Assembly (NCBI GenBank): GCA_963576475.1
Contig: OY754984.1
Span: forward strand, 21,043,215-21,107,214
Direction of reading: 5' to 3'
DNA: 64,000 bases
From: Molanna angustata
Lineage: Eukaryota > Arthropoda > Insecta > Trichoptera > Molannidae
The notes under the pieces were generated by a model. The model had not been told where the DNA came from. It searched no databases and saw nothing but the letters and a program-made list of their open reading frames with translations. This document shows, piece after piece, positions 30,905 to 41,546 of this stretch. Every line of letters begins with the position of its first letter. Positions within the stretch are counted from its first letter, which is position 1. The translations under genes were made by a program, and so were the position numbers.

Positions 30905-31365
30905 TTTATACCTCACTACCCAAGGGGATAAGTGGGGAGTAATTTTAAAGTTATTTTTTTATTGCTGATTATCAACTAGTATTATGTTGAGATTATATTC
31001 TGAAAATTTCATCACAATGAATCTGTGTGTGTATTGTATAAGAACTATTTGCAATGTACGGCGTGTTTATTCTACTTTATCGTTTAAAGTACTCATTCGA
31101 CTTTTTCATATTTTGTAAATTTGTTTAACTAATACTCGCTTAGACCCCATTAGGGTTTGAAGGATATCTGATCAGTGCTTCTCAATATTTATTACTGTCA
31201 AATATTTCAAAGTGACCCCAAGCATAGGAAAATTAAAATATGATATTTTTATTTTCAAATTGTTAAAAAGGCACTTTGCTGTAATTTTTCCATTCAAAAT
31301 TTCAATTCTTTGTGGAGTGACTTGGTTTAGAGGAGAGTATATCGATGGCCACAACCCACTGTTTT
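30905..31365 (+). repeat. Repeat L copy 2
   Basis: Collinear with 1405-1960 from CTCACTACCCAAGGGGATA to GGCCACAACCCACTG, with a deletion in the second half. Probable LINE 3' end. Confidence 0.65.
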
Positions 31366-31589
31366 TTTTTTTTCATAAAATCATGTCTACGTAAAAATGT
31401 AGTCCATAAAAATACTAATAATTTATACCTTATCATTACCGCGTCAACAATTTGTTTAGCGTAATGTTTTTAAATTGTCATTACTGATTGTGTTTCTACG
31501 TAATATTGTTTCTACATACAACTGTTTTTGTTTTTCACAATTGTAATTTGTACCGAAATTCAGTATACATATAAGAAAACGAGAAGGCT

Positions 31590-31955
31590 GTGGCCAACGC
31601 TAAACTACTCGCTAACAAGTCAATCTACATAGTATTCAATTTTTATGGAAAGTATTCAGCATTTTCATGAAATGAGTTAATTAAATTATTTTTGATTTAA
31701 ATATTTTATTATGAAATATTGATTGACTCCAAGCTCAAGAAACTAATAATTTGAAAATGTTATGAAAAAAGGCTCATCACTTTCATAAAATGGCATTGAA
31801 GGGTAATCAAGTTTTCATAATAAAATATTTAAACAAAAAAAATAATTAAACCTACTCATTTTATTAGATTGCTGAAAATTTTCTATACAAACTTTGAATA
31901 ATTTATAGAGTGACTAGTTAGTGAAGAGTTTAGCGTTGGCCACAACCCACTCGTT
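31590..31955. repeat. Repeat L ends, inverted pair
   Basis: At about 31588-31625 the L end is on the minus strand (GTGGCCAACGCTAAACTAC). At 31720-31955 an L 3' half is on the plus strand, ending GGCCACAACCCACTCG. Two truncated L copies meet here in opposite orientation. Confidence 0.55.
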
Positions 31956-32299
31956 TATTCTTGATTTCAACGCGAAGAAAAATTTGAAAAACGTGTCTAC
32001 ATTTTTTTTATCGATTTGTTATATTATATATTTCGTTATATTTTGGCCGACATTTTCGCCGACACAACAAATTATTTTTTCTTTATTCCTTTCAATGTAC
32101 CATCTAATATTATTACCTACCTGCTTCTGATTGATTATTAGTTTTCCCCGAATAATCACCCAATTTATATCCAACCTTGCGGTTTCTGCCATAAAATATA
32201 TGAGTTATAACTAATATGGGGTGGGAGGGTGGGATATTCAATAATATAATATCTATGTCTGTTTGATTGTTCGTGTAATGCCACTAAAATAACCTAAAA

Positions 32300-33055
32300 A
32301 TGAGAAGATTATTCGCCTTTCGTGGCTTTTACAATTTAAACAATAATAAAATAATGTATTTCTCTTTGTATCAGTCTATATTAGAATATGCAATTATATC
32401 ATGGGGAGGCGCTTACCATGTTACAATAGACCCTTTGATAAAACTACAAAAATCCGTTTTAAAGATAATCTACAAGGTACCAATCCGCACTCCATCCGAC
32501 GCATTATTTAATGACTTTAATATACTAAACATATCACAATTATATGCAAAGAACGCTTGTACATACATATATAAAAACATAGACAAACTTGACTCTACGC
32601 AAACATCTAGACCAACTAGACAGACCGAACAGGCTAAACTCCTAATACCTAGACTCAAGACAACTTTTGGACAAAGAAATTTCCTGTATTTTGGAGTCAA
32701 ATTATACAACGAACTACCTTTAACACTTACATAGACAAAACAGTAACTTGAAAATATTTAAGCGAGACATTAAAATTTGGATTAAAAAAAAGGGCAGAGA
32801 CTATATTAAAAATAAATTAATCACCCGAACTCTGAAAATACTCCCATAGTTACTATCCAAAACTGAAAACTAATAAGACATCTATACACTGTCTCAGAAC
32901 AGGTTTTACCTAGTGAGGCAGTTTATGACAATAGTAAAATATCTGGTAACTATTATGTAACCTAAGTTAAATATATTATAATGCATTAAAAAAAATTGTT
33001 ACTAGATTTAAGGAAAAATTGTATTTTATATAATAAATAAAAAAAAAAAATAATT
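32300..33055 (+). pseudogene. CR1/Jockey-like LINE C-terminus and 3' UTR
   Basis: The frame 32300-32734 (144 codons) is the post-catalytic end of a non-LTR reverse transcriptase: LYQSILEYAIISWGG, LIKLQKSVLKIIYKVPIRTPSDALF, then TTFGQRNFLYFGVKLYNELP. The same blocks appear in the frame at 47956-49005. A frameshift near 32730 breaks the last part (NLKIFKRDIKIWIKKK continues in another frame). The 3' UTR holds the CAGAACAGGTTTTACCTAGT hairpin (about 32896), and the element ends in an A-rich tail near 33045. 5'-truncated and dead. Confidence 0.88.
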
Positions 33056-33400
33056 AACAAAATAATAAGTATGAATGTATTTAACTCAAATTCACACTTA
33101 TGCTTAAAAATATACACACACACATGGTAGCATATATTGTAGTTCAACTTTTGTCTAATTTAATATTCATTGTATTTTTTTTCTTATACTACTAAATTAA
33201 TCAATAAGGTAAATAATGTATACATTTAATTGATGCTGGGCGTGACTTTTTTTTTATATTGTATATCACCAGTTTACTTGTCCAGTCACTGTTTGTGTGC
33301 TATAAATAAAATAAAATAAAAATAAGATATATTTTATTCGTCTTAATACGTACTTGCTGACAATTTATAAACAAATATTTGCTTAAGAAAAAGACATTAT
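33056..33400. other. No gene recognised
   Basis: AT-rich, nothing supported. Confidence 0.45.
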
Positions 33401-33524
33401 GCGTCGTATTACAAGAGTTATTTGAGAAAAATGTAAGAAAAGGGTTAGGTCCCGTACTGCGAGAATACTGTTTAGGAGACTTCAACTTTTCTTATATTAT
33501 TCTTAAATAACTTCTGTAATACGA
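33401..33524. repeat. Imperfect inverted repeat, about 38-bp arms
   Basis: CGTATTACAAGAGTTATTTG at 33401 pairs with the complement of 33505-33524; arms are roughly 80 percent identical with about 47 bases between. Probably a small MITE or the outer part of the next structure. Confidence 0.5.
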
Positions 33525-33631
33525 CCCTATATATAGACATTTCATTCGTTGAAAAAATATATTCCACATCGAATATTTTTATTATTGCATATGCGCAAAC
33601 ATTGGATTTTTTTACCTGTCGGGAGTCAAAG

Positions 33632-34074
33632 ATATTTTTTAACAGATTTTTAATTATCTCAATAGAGACGAAGTTGGAATATTTATTGTAGGAGAACCGG
33701 GAAATCAAGGCACCTTCAGGGCTTACGACCTGTCATCGGCTGGTTTACGTGATCACTTTATGCGCTTGCGCAACGTTCACCAATTATGCCTTTCTAATGA
33801 GATCCCTATCAATTCAATTTTGAAAGTTCTATATATTGTAATACTGAAGTTTTTTTCGTTTGAAAATAAGGAATTTTTACTACAGCCATCTATGTGTGAA
33901 ATTATGAACAACAATCTTATTATTGGTGAACGTTGCGCAAGCGCATAAAGTGATCACGTAAACCAGCCGATGACAGGTCGTAAGCCCTGTAGGTGCCTTG
34001 ATTTCCCGGTTCTCCTACAATAAATATTCCAACTTCGTCTCTATTGAGATAATTAAAAATCTGTTAAAAAATAT
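33632..34074. repeat. Foldback with 153-bp arms
   Basis: Arms 33632-33785 and 33922-34074 are inverted and differ at only two or three sites. About 136 bases separate them. Arms contain TTTACGTGATCACTTTATGC and CAGGGCTTACGACCTGTCAT. A single diverged arm is at 27290-27385. It may be a foldback transposon or a recent inverted duplication. Confidence 0.88.
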
Positions 34075-34094
34075 ACTCCACATATTCAAATTCC

Positions 34095-34766
34095 ACATAT
34101 CGGCGCAACAATACAACATGAAAATCTCCATAGAATAAGCAAAGAGCATGGTAACTTCAAAACATCCTCTACGTTGCAAACTTGTAGTCGACAATAATAC
34201 AATAGAACAAGTTATGCGATTCAAGTACCTGGGCGCTGAAATATCAAGCAGCAGTGACCTTTACGAAGAAGTCAGGGAACAAACGAATAAGGCTGCCGTT
34301 GTAGCGGGGTGCTTGTGAACTATTGAATGGAGAAACCAACACATGTTGAAAGAAAGCATAATGAAGATATACAAGACTTGCGTAAGGCCAATAATGACAT
34401 ACGGCATTGAAACCAGAGCCGACACCACGAGAACAAAGAGTCTCTTGCGAACCACCGAGATGAAAACTCTCCGCCCCATCGCAGGTTTAACCGTCCGAGA
34501 CAGAGTACGAAGCTCCAAAATTCGGAGGATCTGCGATGCTGAGGATGTCGTGCGATGGGGTAGAAACAGAAAACGCTACTGGAGAGATCACGCCGAAAGA
34601 GCGGATTCAGTGAGAGTGGTGAAAATAGCGGCAGATGAGATACCCTCAACCAGCAGACCCCCTGGACGACCGCCAAAGAGATGGAAGGACAGCTGGACAT
34701 CCGCGTCCCAGGAGTGAATTCGAGAATAAACAGTACCCAGTACTAGAACAAGCAGAAGAAGAAGAA
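34095..34766 (+). pseudogene. LINE reverse transcriptase C-terminal relic
   Basis: Reads FKYLGAEIS, then after an in-frame stop SIMKIYKTCVRPIMTYGIET (frame 34343-34717), KIRRICDAEDVVRWGRNRKRYW and GRPPKRWKDSW. These are the thumb and C-terminal blocks of RTE-like LINEs, a lineage different from the MSDPSI..KKAKI type at 8.2 and 63.1 kb. It ends in a (GAA)n tail at 34751-34769. Related scraps lie at 62896-63015 and 56255-56415, both minus. Confidence 0.85.
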
Positions 34767-34941
34767 GAAAAACTATACTAATTTATTGCATAAAACCAGG
34801 AGTAGTATTAATAAATTTCTTTTGACAGTAACATTACAATGCGAAGAAAACATTGCAAAGGGTGTCCTGTTTATTTATTTAATTGATATTACCTTTTACC
34901 TTTTTAACTAATGAACAAGTTAACACTCTAATAAAAAAGTT

Positions 34942-35141
34942 AATAATGGGTATTTTAAATCAAACAAATGATTTGGTCTACATATATATTTTTTCCTGAA
35001 TCCAGGACGACCGTTTCAGCTTATTAGGCCCTTATCACCACCAGTTGATAAGGGCCTAATAAGCTGAAACGGTCGTCCTGGATTCAGGAAAAAATATATA
35101 TGTAGACCAAATCATTTGTTTGATTTAAAATACCCATTATT
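34942..35141. repeat. 200-bp near-perfect palindrome
   Basis: Arms 34942-35037 and 35046-35141 (96 bp each) are exact reverse complements as far as I can check by eye, around an 8-base loop CCACCAGT. Each arm contains GCTGAAACGGTCGTCCTGGA. The plus strand from the loop outward has features of a degenerate hammerhead fold. No coding content. Could be two inverted terminal repeats left by an extreme truncation. Confidence 0.92.
35041..35081 (+). ncRNA. Weak hammerhead-like motif in palindrome
   Basis: CCAG pairs with CUGG as helix I, UUGAUAA stands where CUGAUGA is expected (two core changes), GAAAC and a GUC triplet are in place with an AC/GU helix III, but helix II pairs poorly. It is suggestive only. 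Confidence 0.3.
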
Positions 35142-35599
35142 TTGGAATTCTACATATTCAACACCGTCAGTATTGACAAAATAAAAAAATAAAAACGTTA
35201 CTTTCTTTAAAATAAATCAATATAATAGCATATTAAACTTTGCCTTTAAATGTGGACAGCGAAAAGAAAACTAAAAAATTCAATAAAAAAAAAGTAAAAT
35301 CTATAATTCTTTTTTTTAAGTCGATAATAGAGAGAGCACAGGAGTAATGCAAAATAAAATGCACAAGCAACGCCGTGCGGGTTTGCTAGTATGCACATAT
35401 ATGTATATAAAGAAAACTAGAATTAGGGTGGTATAGCTAATAAGAGAGAAAGAGAGAGACATATTTCTTGATGGTTTCCTATATCTTCTTATTAGCGAGA
35501 AACGATCAATACATACACTCCAATTATATTAATTTCAATGATAATTTATTAAATGACCCATTTATGTGAAATAAAATTTGACATTCATTTGAAAACTAA
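35142..35599. other. No gene recognised
   Basis: AT-rich, nothing supported. Confidence 0.45.
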
Positions 35600-35712
35600 A
35601 AAACAAATATTGTAGATTAAACGATCAAATTTAAAAAAAAAACATTAGATCTATCTGTATTATAGATTTAACAATCAAATTAAAAAAACTTTAAATCTAT
35701 CTATATTAGTGG

Positions 35713-37170
35713 GAAAGATAAAGGAGTGGTCGCTCTTGTGTCAAAGGCTGTAGAAAATGACGGTGGTTCAAAACCATTAGTCTTACATTGTATCATTCAT
35801 CAACAGTCTTTGTGCGGAAAATGTTTGGATATGTCTGAAGTTCTGAAACCAGTCATATAAACTGTTAATTTTATCAGATCTTTTGGGCTGAATCACCGAC
35901 AATTCCGACAATATATTGAAGAGATTGGAGAAAATGACTTACCTTATCATACTGCCGTACGTTGGCTTAGTTGTGGGAAAGTCCTTCAGCGCTTTTTTGA
36001 ACTTCGAGCAGTGATCGAAATTTTTTTGAATGAAAAGCATCGCCCTCTTACTAAATTACAAAACAACGCATGTCTGTGGAAGTTAGCATTCTATGTTGAT
36101 TTGACAAAACATGTGAACGAACTGAATTTGAGATTGCAAGGAGAAAACCAGCATCTTCCTGATTTATACACTAATATCAAATCATTCTGGAAGAAATTGA
36201 TACTGTTTCAATCACAACTACGAAGTAAATGTTTTTCACATTTTAAAACATGTGAAATATTCAGCCACACCACTGAGACTGAGTTTCCTATCGATTTTGC
36301 AATCGAAACTTTGAGTGCTTTGAAAATAAATTTTGATACTCGTTTCTCGGACTTTGATGCCATTGCGAATCAAATTAAGATTTTTCAGAATCCTTTTGAT
36401 ACTGACATTGAAACCCTAGCCCCGGAACTTCAAATGGAAATGATTGATCTACAGTGCAGTGATATAATTAAGAACAAATATCAAAACTCATCTTTGTTGG
36501 AATTTTATAAGAGTCTTCCACTGACACAATTTGATAATTTGCATAAATTTGCTCGTGGGCTGTTTTCTGTTTTTGGTACTACTTATTTTTGTGAGAAGAC
36601 CTTCTCCAAAATGAAGTACCTACACAAAAAATGTTTACAGATCTAAATTAACTGATGAGCATCTTAAATCTCTTTTAATAATTGGTACAAGTAAAATTAG
36701 TCCACAACTACAAACTATTGTCAGTGGAAAATCTCAATTACATAAATCTCATTAGTATTTCATATGTCATTATGCTTGTTATAAGTTATGTTTTTATTTA
36801 AAATGTATAAAATGTTAGTTGGATTCAATTCAAATGTATAAAATGTTAGTTGGAAGTTAAATTTTCTGCATATTATACATGTCTTTACTCATTACAATTC
36901 TGTGTTTCTTTATCCAACTTATCACAAAAACAATAACAATAAGCCTACAACAATGTTATGAGTAGTTAGCCCATGACCATATCAATGTAGATGTCATATT
37001 AATAATTATTCAACATAAAATTAGAATACTTCAGTAAACTAAATTTAATTTGCTATTAAAAAAATATGTTCTCTAAAAGGAGTTTTCAAGTATGCTAGCT
37101 CTCCGCGGGCCGGACAAAATCTGTCCGCGGGCCGGTTGTGGCCCTCGGGACGTAGTTTGGAGACCCCTGG
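35713..37170 (+). pseudogene. hAT transposase relic with right end
   Basis: 5'-truncated hAT element. The protein can be followed from about 35715 (VSKAVENDGGSKPLVLHCIIHQ), through a stop near 35858, HTAVRWLSCGKVLQRFF at about 35950, the frame 36011-36646, then after a frameshift KLTDEHLKSLLIIGTSK at 36645-36695. The right end reads, on the minus strand, CAGGGGTCTCCAAACTACG, a hAT-type TIR, with the GGCCGGTTGTGGCCCTCGGG block typical of this group inside it. The left TIR is gone. Confidence 0.88.
36011..36646 (+). CDS. hAT transposase fragment with dimerisation motif
   Basis: 211 codons from the C-terminal half of a hAT transposase of the group that also gave rise to host GTF2IRD2-like and ZBED-like proteins. 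Residues 1-60 (EKHRPLTKLQNNACLWKLAFYVDLTKHVNELN) belong to the RNase-H-like region. ARGLFSVFGTTYFCEKTFSKMKY near residues 180-205 is the start of the hAT C-terminal dimerisation domain. The frame ends at LHKKCLQI because of a frameshift; the remainder of the motif follows in another frame. The start codon shown is internal, so it is not a gene start. Dead relic. Confidence 0.88.
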   Translation: MIEIFLNEKHRPLTKLQNNACLWKLAFYVDLTKHVNELNLRLQGENQHLPDLYTNIKSFWKKLILFQSQLRSKCFSHFKTCEIFSHTTETEFPIDFAIETLSALKINFDTRFSDFDAIANQIKIFQNPFDTDIETLAPELQMEMIDLQCSDIIKNKYQNSSLLEFYKSLPLTQFDNLHKFARGLFSVFGTTYFCEKTFSKMKYLHKKCLQI

Positions 37171-37344
37171 ATTATACGATCAAATTAAAGACCTTTTAAT
37201 TTATCTATTATAAACTATAATAGATACTACATATGTGTTAAAGTAAATATGTATTATAGATAATACGATAAAAAAAAACCTTTCAATCTATATGTATTAA
37301 AGATATTACTATCAAATTAAACATATTTTTTTTTAAATATAAAA

Positions 37345-37512
37345 AAATTAATATGTCCTTGTTAAACAAGTATATATATATTTTCCTACGTTCCCTAAAA
37401 TAAGCAAATAAATGCTTGTGCTTAGGTGAACGAAATCGGTCGAGGCAGGATTCGAACTCGCGACCACTGGATTACTAGTCCAGCGCGCTAACCGCTCTGC
37501 CACCGACCCATC
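37345..37512 (-). mobile_element. SINE-A, copy 2
   Basis: Full-length minus-strand copy. The anticodon arm CTGGA/TCCAG with a CTAGTAA loop is best preserved here, again giving AGT (Thr). The 3' end has AAGGACATATT followed by an A-rich stretch. Confidence 0.9.
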
Positions 37513-37594
37513 TTTGTATTGTCTATATTAAATAATGTGTTTACAAATTAATCAAATAAAAAATCTTTTAATCTATCTGAATAAGTTATAGATT

Positions 37595-37799
37595 ATATGA
37601 TCAAATTTAAACCTTTAAATCTATCCGAATAAATTACAGATTTAATTATAGGATCAAATTAAAATTTTCTTAATATTTTTGTCTTTCTCAATCAATTTTT
37701 TAATCGTGTTATTTCGTCGAAATAAAAAATAAATATGTTATCAAAATCCGCTCATTTACATACATAGGTATTTTTCAAAACGACTGTTTATATCTTTAA
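37595..37799 (+). repeat. 205-bp direct repeat, left unit
   Basis: From ATCAAATTTAAACCTTTAAA to CGACTGTTTATATCTT, collinear with 39047-39245. The two copies are about 85-90 percent identical by eye and bracket the element at 37800-39046. Confidence 0.85.
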
Positions 37800-38146
37800 C
37801 GGCCGCTTTCTCCAAGGTCCCTCAAAATCGAACATCAGCTAAGTACCCATTCGAAACTTAAATCCTTAAGTGGCTTACTTAATAAATTTGCATTTCACCA
37901 ACAAATAACAGCCACACTAAGCTAAGGTCAGGATTAGTTTTTGTTATGTTTCCGGTGAACATGAATATGGACTCAAGATAACGTTACTTTAAAAAATATG
38001 CAAATAAGAAATACATAATAAACTATAAAAATATCATTAAAATATGAATTTGAATATGAATTATCTGACGTGTGAATTTCACGATTTTTACTCTATATAT
38101 AAATTAATTATAAAAAAGTACTACTTTGATCTCATGAGTACAGGTA

Positions 38147-38177
38147 ATTGCCGCTGGCGCCAACAGATGGCGCTAGC
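38147..38177. repeat. GC-rich hairpin
   Basis: GCCGCTGGCGCC and GGCGCTAGCGGC are inverted with one mismatch around AACAGAT. The GATGGCGCTAGCGGC string is frequent in insect repeats; role unknown. Confidence 0.6.
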
Positions 38178-38199
38178 GGCGCTCGCTGTCAGGGTAGCC

Positions 38200-38425
38200 T
38201 TGTTTGTACACCAGTTTTTGTTTTTGACACATAATGTACACACAGTTTATTTAGTATTCACACCAATTTAGTTATTTTATTTTAATATTTGTTACTTTTT
38301 TTAATAAACAATGCAACTGGCTCATGCCAGCCGCAATTATAACTACAGACAAACCTAACCAATCTATTTTTACCAAACTTTTGTAGGTTTGGTTTAAAAA
38401 ATCGGTGTACATCCTAGGATATACT
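38200..38425. mobile_element. Second copy of the roughly 200-bp K insertion
   Basis: Inverted copy of 11348-11548, from TTTGTACACCAGTTT to GGTGTACATCCTAGGATAT. Internal blocks GGCTCATGCCAGCCGCAATT and AAACCTAACC are shared. Confidence 0.7.
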
Positions 38426-38617
38426 CGCTGTCATGGCTGTTTATTCGCTTCGCACTTGTTGATTGTTGAGATTGTTCGACACGGGACGCGCATATTTATC
38501 AGAGTATAATATTTAGCAGAGTATAATTATGGATAAACCTTGGAGGAGTTAATATGATAATTTTAATTATTCTTCCTTTTTCTACCCCATCAAAAATTAA
38601 GGGCAATCAATTTTATC

Positions 38618-38794
38618 CTGGATAAACCAAGGAAACGTTCTACAAATTTTACCCCCAGTGAAAAAACTAAATTAATTGAATTAGTTTCAAAAAACACGGC
38701 AATTACTTCAAAACAAACGGATGGAGCATGTCTATTCAACGATTTCACGAATCCAGCCATCTTCCAAGATGATAATAAACAAAATATAACTTAA
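38618..38794 (+). pseudogene. Myb/SANT-like DNA-binding protein relic
   Basis: 57 codons: KPRKRSTNFTPSEKTKLIELVSKN followed by SKQTDGACLFNDF. The FTP-EK-LIELV-K and KQTD pattern is the first half of the Myb/SANT-like domain carried by Harbinger transposons and by host MSANTD proteins; the usual KxxAWxxIxxxFN part is missing. There is no in-frame ATG at the start. An ATGGATAAACCTTGG copy of the first codons lies at 38529, followed by a stop. A dead Harbinger accessory gene is the best guess. Confidence 0.5.
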
Positions 38795-39046
38795 ATTTTA
38801 CAAAAAAAAAGATAAATTCAATAATAAAACAACTCTGCGACGAAATCGTAACCCAAATATCTATCTGTCAAACGCGTTAAGTGACGCTTATGACGGTTAA
38901 TCCACTAGAGACCGCCACTTAAAATTTTATGCGCCGACGTCGCTAAGCGAGGCTGAGATTGTTTGGTGAAATGCAATTTTGCGCTAAGTGGTTCATAAAT
39001 GTGATTTTTTAAGTTAAGGAGCCTTGGGGAAATCGGGCAGTGTCAT

Positions 39047-39247
39047 ATCAAATTCAAACCTTTAAGTCTCTCCAAATAAAATACAGATTTTAATTACAGG
39101 ATCAAATTAAAATTTTCTTTATATTTCAATCTTTCTCAATCAATTTTTTAATCTTGTTATTACGATGATATAAAAAATAAATATTTTATCAAAATCCGCT
39201 CATTTACATACATAGGTATTTTTCAAAACGACTGTTTATATCTTCTT
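39047..39247 (+). repeat. 205-bp direct repeat, right unit
   Basis: Second copy of 37595-37799; see there. Confidence 0.85.
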
Positions 39248-40294
39248 TTAGATGTCATATCAGGTCTTCCCGACGTTGAAGACCACTATAGAGAAAGCGT
39301 CTATTTTACTCTATAACATAATTTATAAAACTAAATCACCAGAATTCCTATAAAGTATGTTTTTTTCCCTTCACATCGTAGCAGAACTCTGAGCTCTGGT
39401 GAACGTACCACACTTTTCTCATTAAATTTACTGAAATTCTTTAGTCTTAATTGAAATGACATCTTCACATTTGTCAACACATTATTAAATAAATTGATAA
39501 TTCTACTTTCTCTAATATGTACATAACGTCCTAGAGAACCGAACGCCAAACTGTTCAATCTCAAAATAAGTTGTTGCATCATTTATATACGTTCATGCAT
39601 ACCAATATTTTAACAAATTAAAAGTTTTTCTTTGACACATTGGAATCTCATAATTTAAATATATTTACATAATGTTTTAGTCTATGTTACTTAGTTAAAA
39701 ACATTATTTTTAAATCTCATATCCGTGAATTACATTGAGTTAAATGAGTATGCATTTAACACATCTTCACATATTATCTTAAATAATCAAAAATGATAGA
39801 GTCATAGGAAAAAACAATCAGGTCATAATAGTAAATCATGTTTCTAAAAAATAGATAATATTTTTTACTCCATAAGATAACTTTTATGTTACATTATAAC
39901 GAAATATCCCCGATTTTCCTACTTCGTATTAAAATTATTCCTTATCATTTTTTCTCTGTTGAGATTCAGTTGAGTATTATACAGATGACTTCGTTCTGTC
40001 ATAAATTTATATGTATAGGTAGTGTACTAAAAATTTGTACCGATAGATTAAAAAAAAATATATAGAAAAATCGACAAAGATAGGATATGAACTTGAATCC
40101 AATGTATTATATTTTTAAGGAACCACTACATAAATTATATAAATAATAGACACACAATGACAAAACATATTAGAATATATTATATTTTTCGAATATATTA
40201 TATTTTTAAACTTTGATAAAAAAATTGTATACAATTAAAAACATAAAATATGGTCTAATTGAAATTATTAATGTCCTTAAAAATTTATGCTTCT
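39248..40294. other. No gene recognised
   Basis: Very AT-rich. The minus-strand 83-codon frame at 39331-39582 has no domain I recognise; it may be chance or an old relic. Confidence 0.45.
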
Positions 40295-40398
40295 TTTACG
40301 AATATTTCCTTACATCCTGTGAAGTGACGAGCCGAATTGTATTTTTTTTTTCTAAAAAAACTAGTGTTTTCAGCCCAGAGAAGCAATAATTGCGTGAT
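40295..40398 (-). repeat. SINE-B tail fragment
   Basis: Contains the diverged ACATCCTGTGAAGTGACGAG and CCCAGAGAAGCAATAATTGCG boxes in minus orientation. Directly joined to SINE-C, so one probably inserted beside the other. Confidence 0.6.
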
Positions 40399-40540
40399 AA
40401 TCTTATGTATCTGGCTGCTGATCCAAAGGTCCCGGGTTCGATTCCCGATGTAGGCACAGTTTTTAATTGTGTCTTCAGTCTGGATCTGTGAGACGCTAAA
40501 TATCGTAAATCCCCAGAATGTGACAACTTGTGATTTGGTG
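40399..40540 (+). mobile_element. SINE-C, copy 2
   Basis: CTGCTGATCCAAAGGTCC, the B box GGGTTCGATTCCCGA, then AGTTTTTAATTGTGT and CAGTCTGGATCTGTGAGACG match the minus-strand copy at 27896-28030. The A-box end is truncated. Confidence 0.72.
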
Positions 40541-40605
40541 TGTGTTAAATTAATATTTGACATAGTAATATAAAATAAATAAATTAATTAATTTGAATAT
40601 AAAAC

Positions 40606-40812
40606 TTAATGAACACTTCCTTGCACCCTGCGCAAGTGGCGAGTTTATTGCCGTATGGCAATTTCTTCCAACTAACCAGTGTTTCCAGCCCAGAGAAGTA
40701 ATATTTACGTGAGAAATAAATTTCAATAAATTTTTCCTCTGCTGGGAATCGAACCCAGGACGCCCACACAGAAACTGAACGTCTTACCAACTGTGCCACG
40801 GTGGTCGGCAAT
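40606..40812 (-). mobile_element. SINE-B, full-length copy
   Basis: tRNA-like head at the right. On the minus strand: CCGTGGCACAGTTGGTAAGA (A box region), then GGGTTCGATTCCCAGC (B box). The body has TTGGAAGAAATTGCC and GCCACTTGCGCAGGG, ending GCAAGGAAGTGTTCATT. This is the reference against which the split copy at 15288-16292 is read. Confidence 0.88.
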
Positions 40813-40819
40813 ATATTTT

Positions 40820-40895
40820 TCCTCTCCTCTGAATCGAACCCAGGACCCTAGCACAGCGTCAAACGCCATAGCACTTTGCCAAAGCGGTTGGCTGT
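40820..40895 (-). repeat. tRNA-like SINE head fragment
   Basis: CCTGGGTTCGATTCAGAG on the minus strand is a B box, and GCCAACCGCTTTGGCAAAG the A-box end, in a head unlike SINE-A, -B or -C in detail. The body is missing. Confidence 0.55.
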
Positions 40896-41346
40896 ATCAA
40901 TATGTATCTATTCATGAAAATAGTTACCATAAAATCGATCAAAAAACTTTTAAAATTACGTAATAGGTTGTAAAAAAATTACCTTATGTAATTCTAACTA
41001 TTGAATTATTTTCTAATAAAAACGAATAATATTTTTTTATTGTGAAAATATTTTTTTACGTAAACATAAATTTTATCAATAATTTATCGATTTTCGTTTA
41101 AAAAACTATTAATACATTATAAAATACACTGACCAGCGCAAAAAAATATATTTAAAAAGTTTTACCTTGATTTTAATAAATCCATGCATAACAAGTACAT
41201 TATACTGTAAATGAAATTAATCAAAATAAAACAAACTTTAAAACATTTTTTTTTATATATACATATTTTAAATATAATATGCTAATAAAAATAGTAAACT
41301 TTGTACCAACCACCAAATTTGATAAAGTAATTAACACGTTCGAAAA
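40896..41346. other. No gene recognised
   Basis: AT-rich up to the gap. Confidence 0.45.
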
Positions 41347-41546
41347 NNNNNNNNNNNNNNNNNNNNNNNNNNNNNNNNNNNNNNNNNNNNNNNNNNNNNN
41401 NNNNNNNNNNNNNNNNNNNNNNNNNNNNNNNNNNNNNNNNNNNNNNNNNNNNNNNNNNNNNNNNNNNNNNNNNNNNNNNNNNNNNNNNNNNNNNNNNNNN
41501 NNNNNNNNNNNNNNNNNNNNNNNNNNNNNNNNNNNNNNNNNNNNNN
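41347..41546. other. Assembly gap, 200 N
   Basis: Exactly 200 N, a placeholder size. The true length is unknown. The adjoining long (TA)n is a likely cause of assembly trouble in this region. Confidence 0.99.

Larger units (their letters stand above)
35600..37700. repeat. Degenerate AT-rich tandem array, interrupted
   Basis: Units of roughly 50-65 bases with a GATCAAATTAAA block and a TTAAATCTATCTGTATTA block occur at 35600-35712, 37171-37340 and 37530-37690. The hAT relic (to 37170) and a SINE-A copy (37345-37512) sit between units, so both entered a pre-existing array. Confidence 0.6.
37800..39046. mobile_element. Harbinger-like element relic
   Basis: Inverted subterminal blocks at the left (ATTTGCATTTCACCAA near 37887) and right (TTGGTGAAATGCAATTTTG near 38972), with CTCCAAGG / CCTTGGGGA-type matches further out, enclose a Myb/SANT-like coding relic at 38618. 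Harbinger elements encode such a protein beside the nuclease. No nuclease was found. A roughly 200-bp element like that in K copy 1 is nested at about 38200-38425. Confidence 0.5.

Noticed and set aside
34261..34700. Overlapping minus-strand frames of 85 and 126 codons
   Set aside because: Antisense shadows of the LINE RT relic on the plus strand.
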